Assembly (NCBI GenBank): GCA_943704495.1
Contig: CALSCR010001216.1
Coordinates: 1 to 64,000, forward strand
Origin: Pigoraptor chileana
Lineage: Eukaryota > Opisthokonta > Filasterea
Reading direction: 5' to 3'
Length of the DNA: 64,000 nt
The notes beneath the pieces are model-generated. The model searched no databases, was not told the DNA's origin, and saw only the letters and a list, made by a program, of their open reading frames with translations. Position numbers and translations under genes: made by a program. Of this stretch, positions 22,901 through 34,500 are shown piece after piece. The stretch's first letter is position 1. Each line of letters opens with the position of its first letter.

Positions 22901-25900
22901 TGAGCATAGGTGTGCGTCTTTGTGTGCAGTGGCATGCTGAATGAGTAATGCATGCTGAATGAGTGAGCGATTCGCTCTTATCTCGCCGTATGTATTGGTG
23001 TTGGTGTATGTGGGTGCGGCACACACACGCAATGGTCCTAAACTGTGCTATGCTGTCGCGGCGAATCTACTTTTGGAGCAGGTTGCTGCACGCACGGAAC
23101 GCCGTGCCAAAGAGACGCAGACAAGGACACTCTGGGGAAGGATTGCGGCGATGAAGCTTCCGTTTGTCAACAGAAGCACACCGTACCACCGCATCAAGAT
23201 GGAGGATGAGCCGACGCTGTTCGAACTCGTGCTGTCGCGCGCAAATATATTTGCCCGAATGTCACCGCAGAACAAGCAGGAGCTGATGCTCGCCCTCCAG
23301 GACCTCAATTTTGTCGTGTGCATGTGAGTGGTGGTGTGGCGATGTTGTATTTATTGTGGACGCGGTAATGTTGTCTTTCACCATTTTTTTGTTTGTTTTC
23401 CTGTTGTGTCATGCTGAGCATTCTGTGTCCACAACGCACGCACATAAACGTCCAATCAGGACGGGAGACGGCGCAAATGACTCTGGGGCGCTAAAAGCTG
23501 CTGACATTGGCATTTCCATCGCAAGCAAACCGGCGGATGAGGCGACTGTCACCGACGAATCGAGTGTTCAGGCGGCGCCGTCCATCGCAGCGCCATTCTC
23601 AACGCCACTGGCCGACATCGGAGCCGTCCGCATCGCACTCACGGAGGGCAGGTGGGTCGTCTCTTGTCGGCATATGTGTGTTTGTGTGTTTGTGTGTTTG
23701 TGTGTTTGTGTGGGTGTGTGTGTGTTTGGGTGTTTGGGTGTGTGGGTGGGACTGTTCTCAATGCCTTTTTTGACGTTCTATTGTTGTTGTTGTTGTTGTG
23801 TCACTGCCCTGTGCATACCAACAGTATAGTTTGGAAGACTGGTTGGCCCGCATGTTTACTTGCACATGTGTCAGAATGGCTGTGTTACAAGCCCTTCCGT
23901 CTCTGCGCGTCGTTGATCGTGTGCATTGCTTACGATTCGAGTATGTTGTCCCTCTCGCCCGTATGTCGCTTGCAATGTTTTCGGCAGGTCTGCTCTCGTA
24001 TCTTCCTTTTCCGTCTTCAAGTTCATGTTTGAGTACGGCATTATCCAGTTTACGTCGGTGCTCATTCTCTATCGCATCCAGTGCAATTTCTACGACTATC
24101 AGTACCTCTGGGCAGATCTCGGTGGGTTGCTGATGTGACGAAGATGTAGGACTCCGGGTAGAGTTGTAGGTTTGTTGTTCACGGATTGCACAAGAGTGAG
24201 GAGAGGGGGAGTGGGAATGAGCGAGAGAGAGACCTTCAGTACTCAAAACGCCTTAGACATAAGCCCAAAGAGTATATATATATGTGAGTGTATATATATA
24301 TATATGTGTGTGTGTACGTGCGGTGAGTGCGTCGCTATCATTATAGTGTCCTGTACAGGCATTTGCTAAAAGGAGATGCTTTCAGGTTCTCTCTTATCGT
24401 TCTCTTGCTTCCACTGACTTGAATTCACGCGATTGAATTTGCATGCCATCCCATCTTGTTCATGATTCGGGCTGCGCGATTCACAGCCCTCGTCTTCCCG
24501 CTCGTCATACTCATTCCCTATCTGCGCGCAAGCGACAAGCTTGACCGCGGGAAGCCCGAAAGCAATTTACTCGGCATATCTGTGTTTGTGAGCATAATTG
24601 GCATCACCGCCATCATGGTCCTCTTTCAGCTCGTGTCTGCGGAAATGCTGAAGGCAGAGTGGTGGTACCGCGTGCCAGTGACACAGCCTGGCTTCAACCC
24701 AATGTATACGGTGGACGGCGGGCAGATATTCACGTTTGCCAACTTCCAGTACGTGTTTGTGGGCATTGCGTTCAGCCAAAACTTTGACGGGTTTCGGGAG
24801 GACCTTTGGCGCAATATACCCCTCGTGGTCGTGTACAGCGCACTTTTTATTGTCAACTCGGTGTTTCTTGTCGCCGATTCGTCGAACATTCAGGATGCGT
24901 TCCACATTGTGGCGATGCCTGCGGAGCTTGTGTACCGTCTGTGGGGACTGGTGGGTCGCACTTGCACGCGTATGTTGTCATATACATTGTCCATTTGCTT
25001 GTGTCTGGTGGTGAACTCTTGGTTGTGCTTTCCAATGAGTGAGAAAGCGTACAAGACCTTGAATGCTCTTATTACCCGTATCCTTTGTGTCAGACATTTG
25101 TGTGCATTTGGCTGAGTTCCTCGTGTTCAGTTTGGTTAGGGAGTCCATTGGCATCAGGAGCGTTGCACTCTTATCGTGATGCATGCCTTTTTTTAATTAT
25201 TTCACACTCACCCTCTCATTCACGCACTCTCCACACTCACCCTCGCATCCACGCACTCTCCACATCACCCTCGCATCCACGCACTCTCCACACGCACCCT
25301 CGCATCCACGCACTCTCCATACTCACCCTCGCATCCACGCACTCTCCACACGCACCCTCGCATCCACGCACTCTCCCATGAAGGCTCTTGGCAACGGGCT
25401 CGCATTCATATTGTTTGAGCGTTTCTGTGTGCGCCACAAATCGGACGACGAGGAGCCGATCGATGTCGAGGCAATAGTGGCGGAAATTGGGAGTGCGGCT
25501 GGGTAAGTGCGTCGGCTTGTCGAGCAGTGCCAGTATCAATGCTCGTGAATGTGTGACTGCCCAAGTGACATACATTAAGTCGCTCGGCGTAGTTTTCGAA
25601 ACTACGACTCTAACAAAGAACCTCCCTGCACACAACGCCAACAATATGGTGATATATTCATCCATACGCCACGCCTGATGCTCACACTTTTAATACGCAC
25701 ATAATGCACTTAAACCGCATGTCCATGGACGCCTGTTATCTCGTCAAAGACCGACTCCCGAGCTGGCCGAGACAACCCCTTCTTCTGTGCTTCCAAGTGC
25801 GGCATCGTGCTTCCCGTGCGTGCGCGCCCTTGCTATGCCGTCGCGGCGATACAGCCGCGTGTCGGATGATCACGCTGCACAGGGGGGACAAGGACAAGAT

Positions 25901-26056
25901 GCATCAACTTCCACGTGGGCGACGACAGTCACGTGCGGCATCACACTTGGCCTGCCGATCCGCGCCCCCGTTCCGCGCTACGTCCTCTGCGAGAAGATAT
26001 CCGCGCCAATATGGTCCGCAACGCAAGGGCCTGAGACGGCGCTTACGTTCTCGTAG
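16993..26056 (+). CDS. P5B-type transport ATPase (ATP13A2/3-like)
   Basis: This is a P-type ATPase of endolysosomal membranes; animal P5B pumps export polyamines. The PPALP motif in TM4 (TITIPPALPLALTIGIS) marks P5B rather than P5A. Catalytic motifs are intact: LTGES in the actuator, DKTGTLTEDGL with the phosphorylated Asp, KGAPES, MVTGDNPLTA and TGDGANDSGALK. About 21 exons are supported, including 16993-17621, 17771-17837, 17963-18292, 18459-18573, 18811-19006, 19165-19400, 19642-19814, 20125-20560, 20688-20823, 21074-21195, 21440-21535, 21715-21871, 22178-22365, 22491-22575, 22738-22849, 23083-23323, 23460-23651, 23988-24121, about 24487-24950, about 25387-25502 and 25750-26056. The last join (AAG|PTPELAETT) fits in phase and gives a Ser/Thr-rich tail. 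The start could also be the ATG at about 17065. Several introns begin directly in GT repeats. A short run of Ns falls in one intron. Confidence 0.93.
19801..19947. repeat. GT microsatellite continuous with a splice donor
   Basis: Exon 7 of the ATPase ends AAGAAG at 19814 and the intron begins directly as GTGTGTGTGT. It continues in imperfect GT units to about 19935. The exon boundary is fixed by the conserved TM4 and DKTGT-side sequence. Confidence 0.9.
22684..22693. other. Assembly gap of ten Ns
   Basis: Ten undetermined bases sit between a poly-C run and a C run followed by (CA)n, inside the ATPase intron 22576-22737. No coding sequence seems lost. Confidence 0.97.
24228..24272 (+). repeat. 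Dispersed intronic repeat, partial unit A
   Basis: CCTTCAGTACTCAAAACG and CCTTAGACATAAGCCC follow a GA tract and then run into a (TA)n stretch. It lies in a P5B ATPase intron, in the sense direction. Confidence 0.75.
25204..25375. repeat. Minisatellite, about six copies of a 29-base unit
   Basis: The unit is CTCCACACTCACCCTCGCAT followed by CCACGCACT. Copies vary at a few bases and one is shorter. The array lies in the ATPase intron 24951 to about 25386 and stops just before the acceptor. Because 29 is not a multiple of three, the reading frame rotates, so it is not a protein repeat. Confidence 0.9.
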
Positions 26057-26588
26057 CTTACTGACAGACTGAGTGTGTGTGTTGTCCAGACTGCAACATA
26101 TTTCCGAGTATCCATGCGACACCCCCATACCGTTCGAAAGCGATTGATTAAACCAATCATGAAATACAGCGGTTATAGTGACTGTGTGGGGAAATGACAT
26201 GCGAGTATTGATCCCGCACAGCTTCTGTCAACTCACTGCTCACGTTGCTTCTATTGGCTTTTCGAAGCTTGACTGGTGACGACGTATCTTTGTTCCATGA
26301 CGACGGATGTATTGAAGGTGAGCACGATCCTCCATTGACAAAGGAGGGCAAAGTTATCAAGCGCCATCGGCCATTGGCACTATTTTCGTGCGTTTCTGTT
26401 TTGATTCATTCTGTGTACTGTGCAAAACGTGTGGAACTCATAGCAAAGCGAACCAGTTTTCAACTTCAGGAAGGCAGGCGATTGTCAGCAGAAGCGATCT
26501 GTCGCGAGCAGTGTTCAAACATGTATTTCTTTCCAGTTCGAAATCTATGTAACGACAGATGACGCCGGTCTCAACACCACGTGACTGA
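26057..26588. other. Tail-to-tail spacer
   Basis: This is the spacer between the 3' ends of the P5B ATPase and the acyltransferase. A CACGTG is at 26578-26583. I see no gene or clear repeat in it. Confidence 0.6.
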
Positions 26589-29500
26589 TCAGGCGCGCCC
26601 CGCCGAGGCGAGGGACATCCGGGACCTGTGCCGAGCCTTGCGCTGTTGCTGGTCTGTCGTCAATAGGATGCCCACTCGGTGGAGTGCAAGCGCGCAGACT
26701 GCCTCAATAACGGCTGGATGTGCGACGCACAACCGACGGAAAGTAGCTTTGTCTGCGCCACAAACAAACAAATGATTAAACCACATTATTAGCATTCGTT
26801 GGAACTGCAACATTTGAGTGAGGAATGACTCAGTGACTGGGCGAGAAACCATGATGAGTAGGCTGATTGAGAACAAAGCACGAGACGCACACTGAGCCGA
26901 CCGATTGGAAAGTGTCCACCCGACGAATGCACACTGTCTCTGCCATTATTTCTACAGATTGAGTGACGCGCGACAGAGGGCCGCAAACTAAAGTCAGTAA
27001 ATAAGGTGATGCAGCAGCACACACCGAGTGCGGCGTCGTCTTTCTCCACAGCGACTCCGAGCCGTCCAAGCACGCGAGTAAGTTCGGTCGCAAACTGCTG
27101 TCGTGTTCGCCGCAGCCGATTGCCCGCGCCACTGCTCGGTCGACTGCTGGACGACGCATCCGCAATCACGCTGCGGTCGCCCTCCACGCCCGGCTGTTCG
27201 CATTGCGCTTTTGACGGCGTCGTGGTGCCAGTCCCGCCCACCATGTTCATGCCGTCACTAAGCGGGCTCTCCACACTCTCGTCAATCGCCGGTGTCGACA
27301 GTGCGTCGGGGGGGGCGTGATCGGACGTTGCCATAATGTGCGCGAATGCCCCAGCTGACATCGCAGTGAGTCCGGCAGGGGTAAATGTCACTCCAATCGT
27401 GAAATTGATCGCAGATGACCGCTTCCGGAACAATTTGCGGGTGCCAATAGGAGGTGCAGCTGTCGGCGCTGCATGCAAGGATATACGCCAGAAAGATGAT
27501 AAAGCAGTGAGTGACAGGGGTGAGAATTGTTCATCGACGCAGAGAGTCCGGGGAACATGGACAACATCGGACTGTCTGTCACGACAGTGCGGTTAAAATT
27601 CTTCTTGATATTTTGAGGCGTTGTTTGAAGAATTCAATGCCGATTTGAATGAGGGGCAAGCCAACAACCAACAACGACTCACTTTGGCGCGTTTGGTTTG
27701 CAGATAGATTGCAGAGGAGTATTCTGCAATAGTAAGTGGCAAAATGTGCATGAGTGGCGTCGACAGAGCAGCTCTATCCACATTGATTGCGTTGCGTTTT
27801 GTGACTCTTTTTCCGTGGCTTCAATCGCTCACCCAATTTGAAAGCACCGAAAGCACTGAACAACATATCACCTCGCACAGATAGCAGTCACCCAACGACA
27901 AATACGTGCAGTGGACCGATCACGTGACGACTTACTCATGCGCCTTCTCCATGGCCCTCGCAACATCACGTGCGCGCACAATCCCATCAGAGTCCGTGTC
28001 CATGACAACAAACGCGGGACCAGCCCGATATTCGATCGAAGCATCCGGATTGACCCAGGCGAGAGACATGACAGCATCAACAAAGCTAATTGCGCCGTCC
28101 CGATCGACGTCGCACATTGCAAATAGTGAGGACGCGTACGCCTCGCTTCCCAGTCTCAGAGCCTACCGGATAAAGCGTCAGCGGAGAAGGCAGTCGTTAG
28201 GCTACGACCATCATGCCAGTTAAGGGAATCACGAGCTAGTGTAGAGACACGCACACACACATTCACACACAAACAGAGATCAAACAAAGAATACCATACA
28301 CTGACTGTACAACAAGCTGCAGTGCACGCGCAGTGGCGGAGAGACAGCAAAGGCACACACCGCCTTGAAGCGCTCCCTGGAGAGCGAGCCCTCTCCACCC
28401 AGGCAGTAAGACGAAAATCGGCTGATGAGCAAGAAGACTTGGTCCGCCGGGAGTGCCAGTAGGGCCGCCAAGTCCTTACACTGTCGGTGGGGCATGGCAT
28501 ACGGCAGACGTTGTGTGTGTTTATTGATTGCGCCCAAAAAGGTGGTTCGATGTGAGTGATTGTGTTTGCATTGCGATCCATTTGTATGTTGGAAAGACAT
28601 CAAGAAAGTAATCGGATTATATAATATTGCGCAATTGCTTCACAGTAAAAATGACGACAGATACAGAGTACTCCCGAACAATATGCGATCAAATGGAAAC
28701 GGAAGGCAACAACACCCGCAGAGACGGTGAAATTTGCAATGGTTTTGCTGCTTTTTGTTGCTCACCATGGCCTGCGGCACCACATGCGCCAGCGCAAAAT
28801 CCCGAAGCCGTTTGTTCCGCAATAGGCGAACATCGTCGTAACTGTGGAATGGCACCAGTTTTGCGAAAACCCACGTTAAAAAGTAGAAGTGCTCAAGGAG
28901 AAATGCAAAATGACAGAAACAGACAGACACATAACACAGAGACAGGTGCAGGCACATACACATAGACGGACACCTACACATACACATGTACATCACAAAA
29001 CCACACATACACACATACATACACACGCACTACGAACCAATGCTCAGTAGCCGTCAGCCCTCCATGGGCCACCATCGCTGCTCGCACATTATTGCCGAAC
29101 ATAATGGGGTCCGCCTTTTCCGCGTCACTATCATCGCAAGGGATTCAACGAGGCATTGCATATATGAGGATACGTACTCGAGTAGCGTTGGCGGTACAAT
29201 ATACGCGCTGTAACCTAGACAAGTCCCCGATACGCACACACTCTCTCTCTAGGTCCAAAGACTCAATAATGCTGAACACACATGCTTGAATCCCATATCT
29301 CTTTCTTCTCTAATAACAGATGCGGAGTCAATGGGCGCCTAAGACGCAGACTTGAATCCCAGATCTCTAATAACAATAAGAAAGGGCCGCACCTTGGGTA
29401 ATACGTTGGGAGGAACTCGGCCTCGACGGGAAGAGTGAGCTGACACAACATCCGCAGGGCGAGGCGCGCGGTGGGCACCAGCGGCCCCCACGATATGTCG

Positions 29501-30894
29501 AGATTGGCAAAGGGATAGCGGAGGACGACTGGCTGCACGGGGAGCCCCGGTGCAAACGCGCCCAGATGGAACATGGTGACGCAGCGGTTGTTGCAGACGG
29601 TCCCCTGCGGAAATAGGAGCACCGGCGGAAACCGCCCATCGCTGGCTCTGTGTGCAATTTCGTCAAGCACCTGACGGATTGCAATGGATGCACGGAGAGG
29701 GCGAGGGGCATGCACGCATTGATACCGTAGCATCAGCAGATGACCAGAAAGGTTGTGTAATGGGGGATGCCATAATATTGCTTGCAATATCTCGCTTGTG
29801 AGACTGTGAGGCACATGTGAGTTATAAGTGCGACAGAGACAACACGCCGCAATCCCATGAGCACAAACTACTCCAGCTGCAACCTACCTGCTTGCGGCTG
29901 TTTGTGTTGAGACGGTCGACAAACACCACGCGGGCAGCGTCCAGCAGGGGAGACAGAACGGGCACTTTTGACAGCTCAATCTTTCCGACTGGGCTTCCAT
30001 GTGACAAGAGCAGCATAAGCGGCCCGTCGAGTAGGGACGAGTGATTCGCAACGACGATGGGCGCCGCGATCGGGCTGTTGATGCATGCAAGTTATTGAAG
30101 TTCAGGAGGGCACATCAGCCATGATGTGGAGAATCAGAGGCGATCGAACCCCCTCCCCCTCTCACCCACCACACACACACCCACACACACAATATTTATA
30201 CACATATATGCCATATCTGTGCCCATAGAGCTTTCAGCCACAAGCGGGACCAACACGCCTACAAGGGACCGCACGAAACAACACAAATGATTCACCCTTT
30301 TGGGCGGCCCTTGACCGTAATCCACGTGACTCCAAACGCAAATAACACCGCGCGCACACAAATGAAGATGGGAGTCGTCATCCACCGCGAAGTAGCAGGG
30401 AGCGGAATCGACCTCCCCGCTGCATCCTTTTTCGGGTAGAAAAGCAAGACTATTTTCGCATACAGCCACGCCACCCCGACTATGAGAATAATCAATACAG
30501 CCTTGATCAACGGTATCAATAGCAAAGCGCTCACGATAATCTGCACCCATTCACGGCCGCTTATGTGGGGCGTTGCGCTCAAAAACGGATTCAGGGGAGG
30601 TCGATCGAGTTTTGGAAAGTCGGGCCGGGCGGCAAAGACAGCGCTCGGCCGTCCAGATGCACGAGAAGCATGCGAGCGCAGAGATGAAGCGGATCCTGCA
30701 CGCGAGGACCCTCTGCCACTGCCATCAAGGTCTACGACCACTGCGTCGGTGGGAAGAAACGCTGTTCCACTTGCAGCCTTCGACCGCCCGTGCAAGTGCT
30801 CACGTGGCGGATGATGTCCAGTCGCAGCGATATCACCCGCAATGGCGGAAGAGACGCCCGCCTGTGTCAATGGGGACGGATGGATGCGCGCCAT
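26589..30894 (-). CDS. LPCAT-type lysophospholipid acyltransferase with EF-hand region
   Basis: The enzyme re-acylates lysophospholipids at the ER (Lands cycle). The N-terminal region (MARIHPSPLTQAG) is Ser/Arg rich and is followed by a hydrophobic segment (IIVSALLLIPLIKAVLIILI). The acyltransferase core has the catalytic HX4D motif in VVANHSSLLDGPL. It continues with FPQGTVCNNR, GAFAPGLPVQPVVLRYP and FGNNVRAAMVAHG, all LPCAT1/2-like. EF-hand sequences follow: CDVDRDGAISFVDAV and VVMDTDSDGIVRARDVARA. Exons include 30296-30894, 29888-30074, 29393-29670, about 29036-29132, about 28765-28843, about 28365-28490, about 27932-28164, 27683 to about 27782, about 27007-27472 and 26589 to about 26755. 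The 27007-27472 exon is a Ser/Pro-rich linker, and the last two exons are less certain. Oddly, the conserved Glu of the FPEGT motif is Gln here (codon at 29605-29607). Confidence 0.87.
29283..29366 (-). repeat. Dispersed intronic repeat, B unit on the minus strand
   Basis: The reverse complement of 29323-29366 reads GATTCAAGTCTGCGTCTTAG followed by GCGCCCATTGACTCC, a B unit. A partial second copy lies at about 29283-29303. CT/GA-rich sequence adjoins. It lies in an acyltransferase intron, sense to that gene. Confidence 0.65.
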
Positions 30895-31580
30895 TCGCTC
30901 TCCTACTCGTGTTCCTACTGAGCTGCCACACAGAACACCATCACTGAGCAAGATAAAGCGCAGACTAGTCTTGGTTGCATCCACCCTAAGGCAGCAGCAT
31001 CATAAGTGCGATGCCAGTGCAAATCAGCGAGTGGTGAGCCTTTCAAGAATTCTTCCAGAATAATACGCTATACACATTGCCGGAGACTGAGGTTTGGACC
31101 TCCATGTTTGTGAACATGGGTGATAAGCCACATAGTCGTCCTGTTGGCATGCCGACAAGGGTGACGATCGCCTAATGTGGCCAATGCGAATTCAATCACG
31201 AGGGTAACTATCCATATATGGATATGCTATTGCCTATAGTATTATTTAAAGATTAAATTGACAATAGTATTCATATAAGGAAGTAAGTAATTGTATAAAT
31301 ACCTAATATAGGAGTTGTATGTGCGCGCAAAACTGCAAAAATTTCAAATTTTGAAACCGTCCACTACAAACGGCCCTTTGGTTTCAAATGGATGCGTCGC
31401 ATACATGTCGGCTATAAATCACCGTTTGTAGCCTTTTCGCGTGGTTTAGAGTTAGTGTAGTTTAGTTGTTTTTCGCTGCTTATTACTCATGGACAGTGCC
31501 TACAAATATTGTTCTCTAAGACTCTAACTCCCAAAAACGCCCCTATTCGAGCGCTTTATTGAGCGAACCCACACGAACAA
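30895..31580. promoter_or_regulatory. Divergent promoter of LPCAT and kinesin genes with nested dyads
   Basis: CTACAAACGG at 31364-31373 and its exact inverse CCGTTTGTAG at 31422-31431 form a dyad. Overlapping it, TTTGAAACC (about 31350-31359) faces GGTTTCAAA (about 31379-31387). TTTGAA matches the CHR element of animal mitotic promoters. The stretch 31200-31320 is AT rich. No CACGTG is present here. Confidence 0.45.
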
Positions 31581-34500
31581 ATGGACAGCCCAATGCTGAC
31601 GGAAGATGTCGACGACATTGACTGCATTGACCTTGAAGACCACTCTGTGGCAAGCATCCGAAAGCATCTCTCCTTCAGCCCCGATGTGCCCAATCCCCCG
31701 GTCGCAAAGGGACACCACGGCCCGTCCAAGCTGAACACCACTGTGGATGCACTCAACACAACAGCGGGAACGGAAGCGTCGACCGACGGTCGAGAGCCTA
31801 TCCGTGTGTTTCTTCGTTTGAAGCCTCTCAGCCTCGATGCCGGCAAAGCTGAGCACGGGTGCATGGACTTTGATTCGACGGAGAGCAGGGTGACGCTCAT
31901 CCCGCCCGAGACAGGCTCGCGGAACAACGGGCCAAGGGATCCCCAGCACTTCTATTTCTCCCGCGTATTTGCGCCGCAAACAACTCAAAGCGAGTTTTTT
32001 GAAAACACAGCACTCCCGCTTGTTGCGGATCTTGCGCGCGGTCGCAACGGCCTGATGTTCGCTTACGGCATCACCAATTCGGGCAAGACGTTCACGATCC
32101 AAGGGACGCCAGCGGACGCAGGAGTGCTCCCTCGTGCCGTCGATGTTCTGTTCAACAGCATTCGTGGAAAGATTAGCGGGGTAAGTAGTGAATGGACATG
32201 CCGTGTTTGTGTTTGATTTCGTCGCATTTGCAACAATATGCGCACTTCCTTCCTACGTGGGCTACGCTTACAGCGACGGATTGACTTTTTGCAACCAATG
32301 TATTCAGGCCGATGTCAAGTACCGACCCCTCCACTTCAGTTCTGTCGAATCATTCCAAGATGCGACTCTTCGGGACCGATTTGACTCTGCGCTTCGTGAG
32401 GAAGTGCTCAACGGTCGTGACCCGATACAGGCACTGAAAGATGCCGTTCTGCAGCAGCGTCGAGAAGCGGGCGTGGCCCCGACACCTCTGCGCGCCGCGG
32501 GAAAGACTGCACAGGCACAACAGAACGCACAAAACATTGCACAGAACAGCAACGCACAAAACGGCGCATTGCCAAACAACAAGGATGCGACAGCCGCTTT
32601 CAATCTGTCGTCGCTCAACATGACTGCCCTCGCAGAGCTTGCGGCGGATGATGAGTTTAGTGCCCCGCGGGCTGCCCCCGACAGCCGATCTGTGTCGGTG
32701 TCTGAGGACGCAACATACGCTGTGTATGTGTCTTACACCGAGATCTACAACGAGTACGTCTACGATCTTCTTACTCCGGCGGTTGCGACGCTGCCAGTGA
32801 AGCGGCGGCCGGTGCTAAAGATGATGCAAGACAGGGAGCATCTCTTTTGCGTGGAGGGCGCCCGCGAAATCCTTGTGCGGAGCCCCGAGGAGGCGTATAC
32901 GGTCCTCAGGTGCGGAGTAATGTTGACGTGGCGGAAATTTACTCATTAATTGTCCATGAACATGCCTGTTTTTCTTCTTTCTATTTGTTCGTTTATTGTC
33001 TTGTATTTGTCCAACACCATTCATGTCTTGTTGTCTCTGTGCCGAATTCGTCGCCGCTCTCTCTTTCAATTGAAGTGGCAGTCTCGATTCCTTGATTCCT
33101 TTCTTCTCTTCACATTACAAACCAACCATACAATAATCCTGATACACGCAAAACAACATAATTTACCATTAAACACAAACGAACGCAGATATGGGCAGCG
33201 CAACCGGCGCGTCGCGGCAACCATCCTAAACCAGGAGTCGAGCCGCAGCCATGGCGTGCTTACCATCCGGCTGATGACAATCCCCAAGGGACCGACACCG
33301 CCCAGTGTCTCTGTTCTCACCTTTGTCGACCTCGCGGGCTCTGAGCGAGCAAGCCGCACGCAGAACAAAGGCGCACAGCTGAAGGAGGCATCGCACATTA
33401 ACACATCGCTGATGACGCTCGCACGTTGCATTGAAACTCTGCGCAGCAACCAGCTCCATCCGGGGCGCCAGGAGGTCGTTCCGTTTCGGTGGGTCTGCAT
33501 TTCTTCCCTTTATGCATTATATTTGGTGCATTTTTTATTGCGTGCTTTGTCGCTTGTTTCATGTGTCACGACCATGTCTCGTCGGCAAGAGGAATGCGCG
33601 ATAGCTCATCCCCTTTTGCGTTCTTGGGTCGTTGATGCGTATTTCACATTATCCCCTGCCACACACACACACACATACACGCTTAATCATATGGCACTTT
33701 TCTGCTCCCACCCTGCCGACCGACGCTGCGTGTTGGGCCCACAGTGACAGCAAGTTGACGCTACTCTTGCACAACTTCCTCCGGGGCACCGGGAAGGCCG
33801 TAATGGTGGTCAATGCCGGCCAAAGTGCGAGCGATTTTGTCGAAACAGCCAAGGTCATGCGCCTGTCCGCCGTCGCAAAACAGGTGGGCGTGGAAATTCA
33901 TTCTCATATACTCACTCGCCTCTTTTTTTAATCATAATCGCCAATTGAATGCCCTCCTCTCGCGGCGTGATCGTCTTTGAAAGCGCGCGCACACACATAC
34001 ACACTCTAAAATTGTACCGTGCCCCTACAATGGCAGGTTAAAACGACTGCAGAAATTGGAGCGCGTGTGCAGACGCACCGTCGCCGCAACAACGCAGAGG
34101 CGGCAGCTGTGAATGCTGCAGTCGCCGCGCAGAATGGTGCAACCGCCGTGCAAATCACCGCACTCTCGGCACAATGCGCCAAGTACGAAGAGTACATTGA
34201 CGACCTTGAAAAAGAAAACGACGATCTCGAATTGAAGCTCGAAAACCTTCTCAGGTGAGCATAATTTCACTTTGGCGGTACTTTAATAGTTTGTTTGTTG
34301 CGCACATGTGGATTGGTCTTTCCGTGGAGCAAGCACCGCAATCCAAGGCCCTTGTCGTTGTGCTGGATGTGAAATTGTACCGTACGCGCCACATCCGCCT
34401 GACGCATAATCTGATATGGATGATGGACGATGGCCAATGCATCATGTGACTGTGCAGGGACCACGCCGAGAACATTGCGCGTGTTGAGGCCGAAGTGCGT

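Noticed and set aside
25183-25381. Protein repeat rich in His, Pro and Arg over the minisatellite
   Set aside because: The 29-base unit shifts the frame each copy, all three frames look alike, and the exon structure of the ATPase places the array in an intron.
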